A program made the translations under genes and the position numbers. The notes under the pieces are model-generated. The model was not told where the DNA came from, searched no databases, and worked only from the letters and a program-made list of their open reading frames with translations. From assembly GCA_030765065.1 (NCBI GenBank), contig CM060984.1, positions 101,165,488 through 101,229,487 of the forward strand: a stretch of 64,000 nucleotides of DNA, in the 5' to 3' direction. Position 1 is the stretch's first letter. Each line of letters opens with the position of its first letter. This document shows, one piece after another, positions 12,839-23,773 of the stretch. The stretch comes from Deroplatys truncata. Lineage: Eukaryota; Arthropoda; Insecta; Mantodea; Mantidae.

Positions 12839-13173
12839 GTGAAAGTTCAAGGTAGTATACATTTGACTATCGATTCGGTTTCCTCTATCCCCTTGTACAC
12901 TCGCTTCCATTTATGCCGTCACCGCATCTTCGGAGGCATTTTACCAACCTTCTCAGTGGGCGCGTACATAGCAGGAAGGGGTATGTCTGGACCGTTCTGT
13001 TTTTGTTGTTCGATCAAGCAATGGTGTGTGTTAACTGTAGCTCACGCGATGTATGCAAATATTTCGAAGGTGTATCAGGGAAGAATTGTGGGTGTGTGGG
13101 AAGCCATTTGCCATTTTATGACACTGCTAGGACAATTCCATACAGCATTTACATGGACAGCTTATTAGAATAA
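12839..13173 (+). other. Two overlapping open frames, unknown
   Basis: Frames of 109 and 86 codons overlap here. The second (12913-13173) has a cysteine cluster, CVNCSSRDVCKYFEG, followed by GKNCGCVGS, and no recognisable family. The sequence GCTTCCATTTATGCCGTC at about 12902 recurs inverted at about 13627-13650, so this may be inside a small inverted-repeat element rather than an exon. I do not claim a gene. Confidence 0.15.
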
Positions 13174-13455
13174 TGTCTAGTAAATGTGTCCTCTTTGAGA
13201 GTAAAAAGTAAATTTACTTCAGTTTTACAATGTATTGTCATTAAAATACTTTTTATGGAGAAATTGCGCAAAGCAGTGTTTTATTTAGTTGTATGCTTAG
13301 TTTGGACAGATGATTCCATTAATGTCTAGTAAATGTGTGCTCTTTGAGAGTAATAAGTATAATGCATTTTAGTTTTACATTATATTGCCATTAAAATATT
13401 TGTTCATGGAGATATTGTACAAAACACCGTTTTATTTAATTATATATTTAAACAT
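13164..13455 (+). repeat. Tandem duplication, ~150-bp unit, two copies
   Basis: AATGTCTAGTAAATGTGT begins each unit at about 13171 and 13320. Both units continue with ctctttgagagtaa and end with gttttatttagtt-type sequence. Confidence 0.75.
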
Positions 13456-13649
13456 AGTTATTATAAGTGATGACGACTAAAGCTATTGCTCAAAGTTATA
13501 CAGTCATATCGAATAATCTATAACTGTACGCGTAAAACAAGACGCACTGCATGCGCGAAAAGATAACGGATTCCTTGCTATACATACTCCACCTGTGAAG
13601 GCCAGTAGATGTCTTACAAAGTTGTGGAGACGGCATAAATGGAAGCGAT

Positions 13650-13800
13650 TGTACCTGCAACGAAGTGTGTAATTCAACTATTTCTGCAAAGATTTATCTG
13701 ACTAACATGAAGTAGATAGAAAAATAAGCTTTCGTAAGAATAGTTTGTAGAAGGTATATAAAACAAAAAACGATCGAAAGTCATATAAATGCAACACACC
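13650..13800 (-). repeat. M1 fragment, 5' end
   Basis: Minus-strand sequence matches the first 150 bp of M1 (gactttc...ctacaaactattcttac..agcttatttttctatctacttcatgtta). Confidence 0.6.
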
Positions 13801-13865
13801 AATTTTTTTTAACCCAGTTCAGTGTGCATATTTTCAACGTCCAGGAATTTCCCTGTCATCAGACT

Positions 13866-14445
13866 TGGTACTATAAAAAAAATCTGTGTTACAGTTACAT
13901 GACTTTTGTACCCTCTATCGGTTATTATTATTCTTGTGAAAGTTAATTTTTCCACCTACTAAATTTTAATCGCGATAAATCTTTCCGGAAAGAGCTGCAT
14001 TGCACATTTCGTTATATATGTAAAGGGAATAGCGATAGCCAATGTTTTCGAACTATGCGCTGGCGTTAAAATTCCACACTCTTTCCATGATATCGCGAGA
14101 AACAATTGAAAATCCACAGAATTTTTAAAAGAATGAAAAGTATTGAACAATTGGAACCAGTAATAACGATAACTTGGAAAGGCTGATGCTACAAAACAGT
14201 TATTTAGAATAAATCGTGTGTTTTAAATGGATCTACATTCTTTGTGTAGTACGTTTTCGTTTATCGCTTAACGTTTACCGGTTAAGTATACAGGATTATA
14301 CAAAATTCCTTCCGAATGAAGAGGACTTCAAAGGCTATTGCTAGAACGGTTCAAGATATACATTTTATTGGTCGTGTAAATATCTTTAATACGTGGCATT
14401 TTAATCAAAATCGTTAGGGGCAGTTTTTAGGAAAGGTACCTCGAA
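13866..14445 (+). repeat. M1 copy lacking its 3' third
   Basis: Starts at tgtgttacagttacatgac and follows the M1 order to ttaatcaaaatcgttaggg at about 14418, after which similarity stops. Confidence 0.65.
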
Positions 14446-15190
14446 ATTTGTTTTTACTGCTGATAACATGACATCATAGATGTCAAGTTTGAAAATATAG
14501 TAGGCAAATTGCCAAATACAGTAGTAAAAACTACAGGACTCCATACAATATTATATGATTTTTACACAAAAATTGACATTTTAGAAAAAGATTCTAGACT
14601 GTAAAAACTAGTGTACTGAGTTTATCAATTTGGTTTCAACAGTTTTTAGTTAAGCGTGATTTTTACTTAAGGTATGTGTTATTTGTTTCATTTTACTGTA
14701 GCGCTCAGATTGGATTTTTACATATCTAGACGTGTGTTGTGACAAAAGTTGACATAGAACTTATAATTTGCTCATCAACAGCTGTTTGGTATAATTGAGG
14801 ATTATTTAGTTTTCTGCCTCGGATTTAGGTTTACAATTTTATAGCTAATCGTAAAGTATGCTGAAAGGGTTTTCTACAAAAAAAAAGTTACTAAAATGTT
14901 ATTTTACCACAAAAAGTTGGTAAATTTGAAAAACTAATATTTTGCTTTCTTTCTTGTGCTGTGCAAAATGTAGCCAAATATGAATTTTCAGGTGATTTTT
15001 TAATATAATAAATGAAACAGTTTTTATGTTTGTATGTGTTATTCCAAATCCGCAAACTTATATTATTACCAAAAATGAAACGAGTTGAACAAGGTAATCC
15101 CATTACCGTAAACTAATAATTTCCAAACTCTTAATTTATAATTTCGCCATCATTCCGTATATTTCAAGGATCTTTTGAATGAGTCGGATC
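14446..15190. other. No gene seen
   Basis: AT-rich sequence with no recognised coding, RNA or repeat content. Confidence 0.4.
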
Positions 15191-15194
15191 TTTT

Positions 15195-15320
15195 GAATGT
15201 ATCTTTGGAGACGTTATTGAGGGCCCTAAGTCGCAAAGCGTAGCCGAGGGATGTATTTTAGAAGTAAGGGAGTGGAGCAGTTGCGGCCAAGCGACGACAG
15301 GGTGTAGCCGTAGGATTTGC
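15195..15320 (+). repeat. Dispersed repeat, inverted partner near 51.8 kb
   Basis: Shares, in inverted orientation, the blocks CAAAGCGTAGCCGAGGGATG, gcagttgcggc and gacagggtgtagcc with 51750-51870. Each copy itself carries two similar CGTAGCCGAGGGAT-like words. Identity of the element is unknown. Confidence 0.6.
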
Positions 15321-15719
15321 TGCCGTATTGAATCCTATTATGAATCGTTTCCGTAAGTGTTATGCATCTCAGATCGTTGTTTACGTATACAGAGTTTTAT
15401 CCCATAATTTTAAAGAGTAATTGAGGAATGATCATGCAATGTTACTGTCTAACCTAACTTACGCATCTTTTTTATCTATTTAAACCCTACCAATTCACAG
15501 GTTTTCGCAACGATTCGAACGTTAGCCCCTAATCCAAGTCCAAATGCATTAACACCTGTTACCATTGTATTTGCAAAATTTCAAGAAAACGATATGGTAA
15601 TATATATATATATGCTGTGTGAGTTGATAAATCGTACTCTTAACCACCACAGTATAATAAATTCAGTATTCTTTGTAACTAATTGATATATTTAAGTTTT
15701 CAATGTCTGAACTATAACA

Positions 15720-15862
15720 CCCGTTATTATGGAATCCCTGTTATTCTTTTCAAGTCCCGTTGATTTTCAGTTGTTTCTTGCGATGTCATGTAAACAGTAT
15801 GGAATTAAAATATCAGCATATGGCGTCCAGTTCTTAAACATTTGACTATCGCTGCTCTCTCT
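15720..15862 (-). repeat. M1 fragment, internal
   Basis: Contains the minus-strand M1 blocks ttcagttgtttcttgcgatg and agtatggaattaaa. No ends present. Confidence 0.5.
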
Positions 15863-15944
15863 AGTTCCATTTATACCCCGCCTTTAACTAATTGGTCTTA
15901 TCGGCGGCCTTTCCTTCGGAACTTATAACTCTTGTCATTAGGTT

Positions 15945-16108
15945 TCTTACACTTTTGGTTTTTTAATCATTAGATCATACACACATACTTCCAGACTCTG
16001 TAGAGAATAGGGATTAATCTTGGCTAGAGAAAAATTCCCACCCCCCAGCCGGGAATCGAACCTGAGAGCTGGCAGTTGCTCTACCGACTGAGCTACGGGA
16101 CCACCCTG
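15945..16108 (-). mobile_element. tRNA-derived SINE head, or tRNA pseudogene
   Basis: The minus strand gives GTAGCTCAGTCGGTAGAGCA (A-box region) and, 22 bp later, AGGTTCGATTCCCGGC (B-box/T-loop). The sequence after the T arm does not pair with the 5' end to form an acceptor stem, so this is not a working tRNA gene. Where the SINE body ends is unclear. Confidence 0.65.
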
Positions 16109-16227
16109 TTCTCTTTGTATCTATAACGAAATAGACGATGTAGTTATTCCTCCTAAGGTTAATCTCCATTAAAATTAAATAGATAAAGAAATTAACCTTC
16201 GTAAAAATAACACCCCTAATAAACGAT

Positions 16228-16382
16228 AGATGGTAAGAAAGTCAAGTGAATGTAACACATTAGATTTTTGGATTCAAGGAGCCTCAAAACATGCATTTCC
16301 GTTGAAATCTCGGTATCAGATGTTTGGGCGGAATGCAATAACTTGTCTACCTACTATGTGCTTGGTAGAGAAAGTAAAACAC
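16228..16382 (+). repeat. Rearranged M1 copy: both ends fused
   Basis: The M1 5' terminus in minus orientation (16228-16272, aagaaagtcaagtgaatgta..) is joined directly to the last ~110 bp of M1 in plus orientation (cctcaaaacatgcatttccg ... gtagagaaagtaaa). It lies about 160 bp upstream of the insulin-like gene's start codon. Confidence 0.6.
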
Positions 16383-16487
16383 ATGGGTTTACTTCTTCAA
16401 GGCTTCTTTACATGTCTGTCTGTTCAGTAAGTGCCATGATGCTGATAATTATTACATCATGGTAAGTAACAGGATAGTGATATGGCT

Positions 16488-16525
16488 CTATATGAATGAA
16501 GATGTATAATGTTTCTGTGTACAGC
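16488..16525 (+). promoter_or_regulatory. Possible TATA box and start region of the insulin-like gene
   Basis: A TATA-like word ctatatgaa lies 43-51 bp upstream of the start codon. Alternatively, ttctgtgtacag just before 16525 could be a 3' splice site of a 5' UTR intron. Neither can be settled from sequence alone. Confidence 0.25.
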
Positions 16526-16538
16526 AGGGTAGTACAAT

Positions 16539-16701
16539 ATGCAGTGGCTGTGGTTTGCTGTGACAGCGCTGGCATTGTTGCAGTACTGCAGCAGTGAAAG
16601 TGTTCCTGCACGCATCTGCGACTGGAGCGAACTCAGGCACCTCATCTACCGAGCATGTGGCACCATACACCAAGAAGAGGATCTCAGCCACGACGAGATA
16701 G
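16539..16701 (+). CDS. Insulin/relaxin-family peptide, exon 1 (signal peptide and B chain)
   Basis: The exon starts at an ATG in a good insect context (A at -3). The first ~19 residues, MQWLWFAVTALALLQYCSS, form a classic secretory signal peptide. The B chain follows, with its two cysteines in CDWSELRHLIYRAC (residues 27 and 40), then a Gly and the start of the C peptide. The frame ends in phase 1 at ATAG|GTATGG, a good 5' splice site. A phase-1 intron in the C peptide is the conserved intron of insulin superfamily genes, and exon 2 at 41744 is phase-compatible (G|AA gives Glu). The product would be a secreted hormone acting on an insulin-type receptor or a relaxin-type GPCR. Odd points: 12 residues between the B-chain cysteines instead of the usual 11, and a transposon starting within about 45 bp of the donor site. 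The subgroup (relaxin-like, IGF-like or gonadulin/Dilp8-like) is unresolved. Confidence 0.85.
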
Positions 16702-16730
16702 GTATGGGCATCATAAGACTAGGCTCAGAA

Positions 16731-17516
16731 TGGGAGTGTTTAGAATTTGACTGATTAAATTTAAGGGGTTGTAAGGAGTGTTGGGGGAGCAATTGGAGAT
16801 AGACACTTATGGTTCCACAGCGCAGGATTTTTTGCAATAAGCCAAAATAAATTTGAATCAGTACGCCACTGATACCACCTCAATGGTATATGCAAGCATT
16901 TGCTGTACTCCGCAGAAGTGTACAACTGTGGCTCAGTGGTAAAGTGGGCGGTTCTCAAGCCAGTGACACCAGAGTCCAAGTTCAAGCCGTGACGAGTGTT
17001 TTCTCTCTCTCCTATTTTCTTTTCTTTTCTTTCTTCAAACTGTTGATTGTGAAGGATATGGAGTACTTACTGTACTGTTCCATTTGTTGTTACCGCTGCT
17101 GTTAAATGTAATCAAGCAAATCAAACGAATGAATTTTGAACAGGAATGTACAACATAAGATACTGTAATGTTCTAAACATATACATGATATGTAATCAGA
17201 ATCCTTTATGGAGGTGACTTATAAAATGGCATTACCATGACCTGGGACTAATACACTATTGTGCTTTCAAATTGAAAGAATGCGCTGTTAACTCTGGATA
17301 AGAAATATCTAGTGCATAAGACAAATCACAGTCACATTACTGCTTAAGCTTTATTTATTCACTTCCAGGAACTGTAGAAAAGCTTATTTCTTCTTCAGAT
17401 ATACGGAAACAGCTAACAGTGAGCATTTCCATTTGTGAGCTCTGATTTTGTGAAATAGTTTCGTTTTGGGAAGCGCCAGCGAATCACGAGACAGCACTGC
17501 TATACATTTGCAGAAA
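16731..17516 (+). repeat. Left TIR, outer part
   Basis: Matches the reverse complement of 27046-28085 with roughly 80% identity by eye. Shared landmarks include aattggagata, gtacgccactgataccacct, atgcaagcattt, tggctcagtggtaaagt, gaaggatatggagtact and gtgagctctgattttgtgaa. It contains a tRNA-like pair of boxes at 16921-16990 (tggctcagtggtaaag and ccaagttcaagcc). Confidence 0.8.
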
Positions 17517-18368
17517 AAAAATTTTAAAAAAATCTGCATAGCTAACAGCCAGCTTCTAGATTCTATACCTGGCCTTATTATGCATACTTTATTTTTCCAC
17601 TTTATTTAAATCTTTCAATACATCTTTTACCTTTTGCAGAAATTATTACAACTAAACTACAACTCTACTTCTATCTATCAAACTACTGGTTACTGGATTC
17701 CAGTAACCTTACAATCTACTTCTATTCTAATTCCTAAAACGGTCTTTTTACTACTTCTACAATTTTTAATTCAACAAAATTCTACTATTACTACAAAAAT
17801 TCTAAATTACAAGATCAATTTATTACTTTATCATTCTAACTACTTTGCAAACTCTACAATGTTACTTCAAAACTACTAAATTCACTAAAGACTGTTTCCT
17901 AACCTGTCTCAAATGTGGTTTATTGGCAACTGGTATCCAGGTTGATCCTCTATCTGGAATCCATGTCCTCTCGGAATGGCATCAGCAGAGGAAACCGGAA
18001 CATCAGCTCCTGTTGTCATTGGTTCCTCTTCTATGTCATCTCCCTTGCTGCTCTTACCCTTTCCATATATTCTTGGGAGGTTTCATTGGAATCTCTTCTT
18101 GGTTTTATCCTCCTCCTCTCAGCGGCTTCCTGTCTACCTGTAGTCGTTCAATATAATCTTCTTCTGTTATAATTTGGATCTTCTGCATCTTGCAGTATAA
18201 GTCGCTTCCCATGTTCTTCTTGGATGTCATTTATTGTATTACTTCGTGTTATTAATTCTCATGGACATACTTGCTGTTGCATATTATTTCTTCTCCTCAC
18301 GGTTCCCTTCTTCCATTGCTTTAAATATTCCTCAGCTGCTCGCTTTGATGCTTTTTGTGTCATTTCCT
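17517..18368 (-). other. 3' untranslated region of the R1-type LINE
   Basis: T-rich on the plus strand with no conserved protein motif. It lies between the stop after the cysteine/histidine tail and the left target duplication. Confidence 0.5.
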
Positions 18369-19044
18369 CTAATTTGTATATGTTTGTTGATTTCTTATAA
18401 TATCCCATATATTTAAACCTTGCAGTTGATATCGATGTTCTTCTAAATCTTCAATGTAACTTGAGCATTCAAAAATCACGTGCTCTGGTGTATCCTGTGT
18501 TCCACATTTTTTACAAATAGCATTATCGATACTATTTATTCTTTTTAAATAACTTTTGTACGGTCCATGTCCGGTTATATAATTAATAAACCTTGTCTTG
18601 GTTTCACATGCCGTAATTTTAACCTCTCTTATATCTGGACTAATAGGTTCTCCTCGCCACATCTAATTCATTCCATTCTTGTAGAAAAAAATTAATAATG
18701 TCGCGTTTTGTTTTACAATTACTTCCTATAATTTCTTCTATTTTATCTAATTTACCTTTCTTCAACCAGTAGGTGGCTCCTCTTAAATGTATCAACAAAT
18801 CTATTGGCCATATCCCAACAGCTACTAATAATGCCATTGTAGATGTTCCAAACACCCCACAGCTCCTTAACAAAATCCGTCGTTGGGTTCCTCTCATTAG
18901 TTTTATGTTGCGTTTCAGAGTTAGTCTATGTGCCCATATGCTTGCTCCATATCCTGTTATTCCTATAACGAAGGTCATATGATATATTATTGTTGCCTCT
19001 AAAAGTATACGGTAACTCTTCTGTATTATGTTTGCTAATTTCAT
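18369..19044 (-). pseudogene. R1-type LINE ORF2, C-terminal part
   Basis: Two overlapping frames (18640-19044 and 18369-18662) continue the pol protein after the reverse transcriptase. They hold the thumb region (YGASIWAHRLTLKRN) and then the R1-clade tail with HGPYKSYLKRI followed by the C-x2-C-x8-H-x4-C finger (CKKCGTQDTPEHVIFEC). A one-base shift separates the two frames. In intact R1 elements this finger helps bind the RNA/DNA target; here it is only a landmark of clade membership. Confidence 0.8.
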
Positions 19045-19066
19045 GACAACTTATCAACTTTCTCTC

Positions 19067-19905
19067 TTATATTCTTAATATGCGTATCATAATTGGCTTT
19101 TTCATCCAATTCAATTCCAAGATATTTAAATGTCTTTGCTCTTCTAATATTCCTATTTCGAATTTAATAATGGGATCCCGTTTCATTTGTCCCTTTAGCA
19201 TCATATATGCTGACTTATTTGAGGCTAAGTTTAACTTATATCTCAGGCACCAGTTTTCCAGGACGTTAACTATTCTATGTGCTTTCGCTTCTAGTTGTAT
19301 TCTACTATTGGCTTCTAACATTATCATAATGTCATCGGCATATGCTATGACATCAAAAACATCCTCCATTGCATCAAGTTCTTCCAATATTGGTTCAGTC
19401 ATTATATCCCAAAATAGGGGTCCTAATATGGATCCTTGCGGACAGCCTTTTGTTATTTCTTTCACCATACTTATATGGTCGTTGTATGTATTTTCACACG
19501 TCGATCTCTACAATAATCCTTTAGGCTATTATATATACACCTCGAATAGTCCTTGGTTCTCATTATTCGAAAAAGCTCTGGCCACCATAAATTATCAAAT
19601 GCTCCTTCAATGTCAAAGAATATAGCTATTGTATATTTACTCCCACATTCATTTACTCTTCTAACGGCGCGATTAATGGCATCTTCTGTTGATTTATTAC
19701 TGCGAAGTCCATATTGCTTATCACACATCCCGATCATTTGTCTAAATTTATTGATCCTTTTGTATAGTAATTTTTCTTGAACTTTGCCCAAGGTATTTAA
19801 AAGACAAATCGGTCTATATGATTTCACCTTTGATGCATCTTTATCCTTCCCTTTCTTTAAAATTACTATATTGGCTTCCTTCCAGCAAAAGGGAATTCTA
19901 CCCAA
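19067..19905 (-). pseudogene. R1-type LINE reverse transcriptase
   Basis: Two frames cover the catalytic domain. The first (19471-19905) has FCWKEANIVILKKGKD, the SYRPICLLNTLGKVQEKLLY block and the FFDIEGAFDNLWW block with the first catalytic Asp. The second (19067-19468) has GCPQGSILGPLFWDIM and the active site IAYADDIMIML with both Asp residues intact. One frameshift separates them. All catalytic residues are still present, so decay is by frame breaks rather than by loss of the active site. Confidence 0.9.
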
Positions 19906-20709
19906 ATATAAGCATTCGTTGTATAGTTAGCATAGCTCTTGTGCGATTTTATCTTCTATGCATTTCACAACTTCAAAGCTTATACCATCTGGTCCCGTTG
20001 CTTTTTTATCTTTTCCTTCTCTAATTGCTACTCTTACCTCATTGATGTCGAATGGATAAACTAATCGATTTTCGATATATATTCTTCCTTAAACAGAGAT
20101 CTTTTTATTTCATGTTCCTCATTATCATGGATCATATTATCTTGCGGTAATAAGTTGCCCAGCAAGCAATTAATTGATTCCTTTCAGGTCTTTGTTTTAC
20201 ACCATCTTCTTTTTCCACGGTCGAAATATATTCTGGGGCATTTATCTTTTCCATAGTTATCTTATATGGCATTCCCCATACATCATCTGTCAATTTTTCA
20301 TCTACAAATCTATCCCACGATTTTTTTCTAAATTCTTCAAGTTCGAGTTTATATTTTTGCTTTATCTAAATATATCCTCAAATTCCTTTCTCTTTCCATA
20401 GCAGTTACTGACCGTTGATATATTCTTCTGACCTTCCTCATTTTTCTTCTTAGCTTATCATTTCATAGGCCATTTATCCTATTACTTTTAGTTTTAATCG
20501 GTATACTTTTCTTCGTGGCCTCTTGTATTCTCTCTGTTAATCTTTTTGCTTTATAGTCCACTGTCTACATTCCATAATCATTTATTGGTTCAAAATTTCC
20601 TATTACACCATCCCAGTTCGCTTTTTTGTAATTATAAATATTTCTCTTTTCAATTCTTGTAAAATATTCTTCAAATGTCATATCATATTCAAAGAGTATT
20701 ACATTATGG
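19906..20709 (-). pseudogene. LINE ORF2 linker between endonuclease and RT, many breaks
   Basis: Minus-strand sequence between the endonuclease and RT frames. No frame stays open for more than a few dozen codons, but composition and position match the ORF2 linker. No foreign insertion is evident. Confidence 0.5.
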
Positions 20710-21376
20710 TCACTTGTAGTTTGATTTTCCGTGACTCTCCATTTGCTTAAGTTTTTTTATTATATGTCCCTTTGATAATGTAATATCTATATTCTCTTCC
20801 GCACCTGCACGGTTACTAAAAGTATACGGATTGTTAGGTTTATTTAAGATAAATAGATTGTGAGTATGCATAAGTTCTCCTAATTGATCTCCTTTTATGT
20901 CGGGATTTTTGCTCCAGCAGAGTGCCGATTTAGCTTTGTCATCCATGGTAAATATTATTGAACTATTGGGGTAGTTTCTTATTACCTTCCTCGTTTTCCC
21001 CAAATGTATCTCTATTTCATCCTTAAATTGGTAATACTGATTGCAAATAATATTACTATTGCCTCTATACGTCTCAACTCAATATACATCATGTGTTCAT
21101 CACAAAGTTGTGAAATTTTTAAAATTTGCATTTATTATTTATTATTATTGCAGCTTTAGGATTATCGCCTTCCGATACGATCCTTATATTGGCTGGCATG
21201 TATGACACTTTTCCCTTATAGGTATATGGTTCTTGTATACAAATTATATCAATTTTCATTTCTTCTATTATTTTTCTCAATTCCATTATTACCATTTTAC
21301 TATTCTGTGCATTAATTTGTCCAAATCTAAGGTAATTTACATCAGCCATCTCGCAATGTATCATTAACCAAATCAT
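20710..21376 (-). pseudogene. R1-type LINE AP-like endonuclease
   Basis: The upstream frame (21119-21376) has LRFGQINAQNSKMVIMELRK and then IDIICIQEPYT, the Asn and Glu motifs that open an AP endonuclease domain. The downstream frame (20710-21003) has the SALCWS region and the HNLFILNKPNNPYTFSN end with the final ENIDIT block. This domain nicks the target DNA in target-primed reverse transcription. A frame break lies between 21003 and 21119. Confidence 0.8.
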
Positions 21377-21480
21377 CCATTCCTTCCTGAGTTGGATTCC
21401 TCCGTGAATTATAAAATCCCCTAATTTTTTCTATTGTTTTCTTTTGGTTTTCCTTCTGCTTTCCTGTTATTTCAACCTTT

Positions 21481-22089
21481 TTAATTTTCTCCCCACACAC
21501 CTTTCCTTTTTTTACAATCGGTATTAGTTTGAATCCTTATTACTCTTGGGGATCGTGGTATTGAGGTGTATTTGGGTGACAAAGATGAATATTTAGATTT
21601 ATTATCATCTCTTCTACAAAAACTCTCATTTGTGGTTTTTGTTATAATTATTGGTGCTTTTGCTTTAGGACATACATGTTTATTTCCTCCTCCTTGTTTA
21701 GCTTGCCTAATATGAACATAACAATTAGGCCAGCTCTGTTGGAAATCAAACACTACTCTTCCGTAGCACTTTACAGAATCATGTATTTCATCCATATCAA
21801 AAACCTCATTTCCTCTGGCAAACGTTTGAGCTAGTAGATTCAATAATTCTTCTTGTTCACTTGGTAAATTCACCACTCGCAGTTCCATTCTATCCAGTGC
21901 ATCTAGAACAGGAAAGGTTATCGTTTTTCCTTGTGGGTGTGCTATTCTTACTACATGTCTCAAGGGTGCCAAGAGTATATTCTTCTCTTCAAATCTGCTC
22001 ATTTTTAATTTTGTTTCAAAATCTTCATAAATACTATATGGATAAATTGCATTACTTTTACTTTGTTCTTCATATTCTATCTCTTCCAT
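21481..22089 (-). CDS. 202-codon intact frame between zinc knuckles and endonuclease
   Basis: This is the longest uninterrupted frame in the window and it has no stop in 202 codons. It starts MEEIEYEEQSKSNAIYPYS, has a central block with PVLDALDRMELRVVNLPSEQ and FDMDEIHDSVKCYGRVVFDF, and a basic, serine-rich C terminus. I recognise no domain. Typical R1-type LINEs have two frames, so this may be the C-terminal part of ORF1 cut off by a frameshift, or a separate middle frame. It lies about 100 bp before the endonuclease frame. Confidence 0.55.
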   Translation of the reverse strand: MEEIEYEEQSKSNAIYPYSIYEDFETKLKMSRFEEKNILLAPLRHVVRIAHPQGKTITFPVLDALDRMELRVVNLPSEQEELLNLLAQTFARGNEVFDMDEIHDSVKCYGRVVFDFQQSWPNCYVHIRQAKQGGGNKHVCPKAKAPIIITKTTNESFCRRDDNKSKYSSLSPKYTSIPRSPRVIRIQTNTDCKKRKGVWGEN

Positions 22090-22167
22090 TGATTCTCCAC
22101 CATATTTAGTATTTCCTTCCTGTACTTCTATTTTCCGTAGTAGGAAATCTATAAATCCTTCAACTAT

Positions 22168-22724
22168 CTATTTCTCTTCTGTTATTTCTTCTTCCGACGA
22201 TGTATCGTCTCGTATAATCTCATAAAAATTAACCGTTATCTTCTTTTTAGATTCTACCTTTATATTTCTGTTTAAGATATCAGATTCTCTCAAATTATTT
22301 ATTAGAGATTTATTTTCGGTGTAGACTTCTGCGGTTGTAATTATTTTCTCTCCCATATAAACTTCTTGCGTTTGTATTCCTATGTTCATTTTGTTTTTTA
22401 TTTTTATTTTGCACATATTTCTGGGCTCTCATCATATTTCTTCTAATTCTACTTGGATTCTTCTTTTTTGTCTTATTAATAAATAACTTAATAAGTGGCT
22501 TCTCCATAATCCGTTCTATGAATCAATCTTTCCCAGAAAATTTTATACATGCTACAATTCTTCCCTCCATCACATTTCTTCTTATTATTCATACATGGAA
22601 CACAGACTCGTGGTTGTTCTGCCTTTTTACAATCTTTCTTACTATGTCCTTCTTCACCGCAGTGAGAACAAATGCCTATCTTACTTTTATAATATTTTAC
22701 ATGTCCTAGTTCTTGACATTTCAT
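22168..22724 (-). pseudogene. LINE ORF1, zinc-knuckle region and basic tail
   Basis: The frame 22488-22724 has CSHCGEEGHSKKDC, a CCHC zinc knuckle, then CVPCMNNKKKC, as in the Gag-like ORF1 of R1-type LINEs that binds element RNA. The next frames (22310-22507 and 22168-22416) are Lys/Arg/Asn-rich, then acidic (SSEEEITEEK). Frames overlap with shifts, so ORF1 is broken. Confidence 0.75.
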
Positions 22725-22790
22725 GCACCGTGCGACTATAGTCCTTTGTGATCACAGATTGAAATCCTAGATACATTCTTCCTCTTCTTA

Positions 22791-23773
22791 TCATTGTGAC
22801 TCTAATTTGTGGATGAACCTCCAATACATGATGCACAACTGGGTTGTTCCTCGGTCCAGTCTTGAACCTAAACTGAACTTTTTTTTATCGAATTTCTCCC
22901 AATCCATCTCTTCAAAATTTTGATGGTAAAGCATCCTCTTCAATTCCTCTTCTTTTTCTTCCACAAATATGTCATACAGGATGACTAAGGGGTTCCTCTT
23001 TTTTGGGTTTTTCAATTTTCAGATCCTTCTCTTTTAGGTCTTTGCTATTCAAGATCTTTTCAATATCCTCTTCTGTTTCGGTTTCTATTACCACGTTACT
23101 TTTATTTGCTTTGATTCTATTTATTTTATTTTTTTCTTTTATTGGTTGTAGGTTCCTTGTTACTATTTCTTGTACCTCTTCTGGCTGTTTTCCTTTTTCG
23201 GACGTTATCAATACTATATGTTTTTTCTTTGTAGCGTATTCTCAACTTTAACTATGCTTTGCGGTAGTTTTGGCTTTTGTACTGCTTGAGCATAACTCAT
23301 TGGTGCTTGCATTTTTATCTCTTTCATTATTCTGTTTTCAGTTGTAAGTTTTACATTTTCTACTTTCATTGTTTCCATTTGCTCAGTAGTTTAGCTAGAG
23401 CGGTTAATGCTTTCTGATTGTTACCAGTTAACGTTTTACTATCCCTTCCAATAATGGTTTGTAGTACACTGATAGTACCTACAATATCCAAATACTTCTG
23501 ATCTGCCATCTCTGTACTATTTGTGGCTATATCCTCTTTTACGCATTCTTCCTTATCCATTTCTTTATCCTTTCTTTCTGGTGAGCGCACTAGGGATCTC
23601 CTAGGCGTAAAAATATTGCTCTCCTCCACCTCCACTCTCTGAAGTTTCCCTCTATCCTTTTCCGTCATTTTTAGCTCCTCTCCGCCAAAAGCAAGTAAAC
23701 CACTTACTTTTGCCCAGGGTCGGGGGACGAGGACCCGGGAGCAGCCTGGCTTAATTTCTACGGCCGTGTACAC
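22791..23773 (-). pseudogene. LINE ORF1, N-terminal part
   Basis: Frames at 23366-23773, 22972-23211 and 22791-23015 are Lys/Glu-rich and charged, in line with the low-complexity N-terminal half of a LINE ORF1. The EEDIEKILNSKDLKEKDLK segment may be part of a coiled or RRM-like region. 23774-23840 would be the 5' UTR, with a GGGGTCGGAGTCTGGCGG start. Confidence 0.6.

Noticed and set aside
12990..13060. A second insulin-type A chain (FCFCCSIKQWC)
   Set aside because: Spacing is C-C-x4-C with no fourth Cys at the right distance, so it does not fit the insulin signature.
16030..16105. A tRNA gene on the minus strand
   Set aside because: A- and B-boxes are present, but the ends cannot form an acceptor stem and SINE-like sequence continues beyond.
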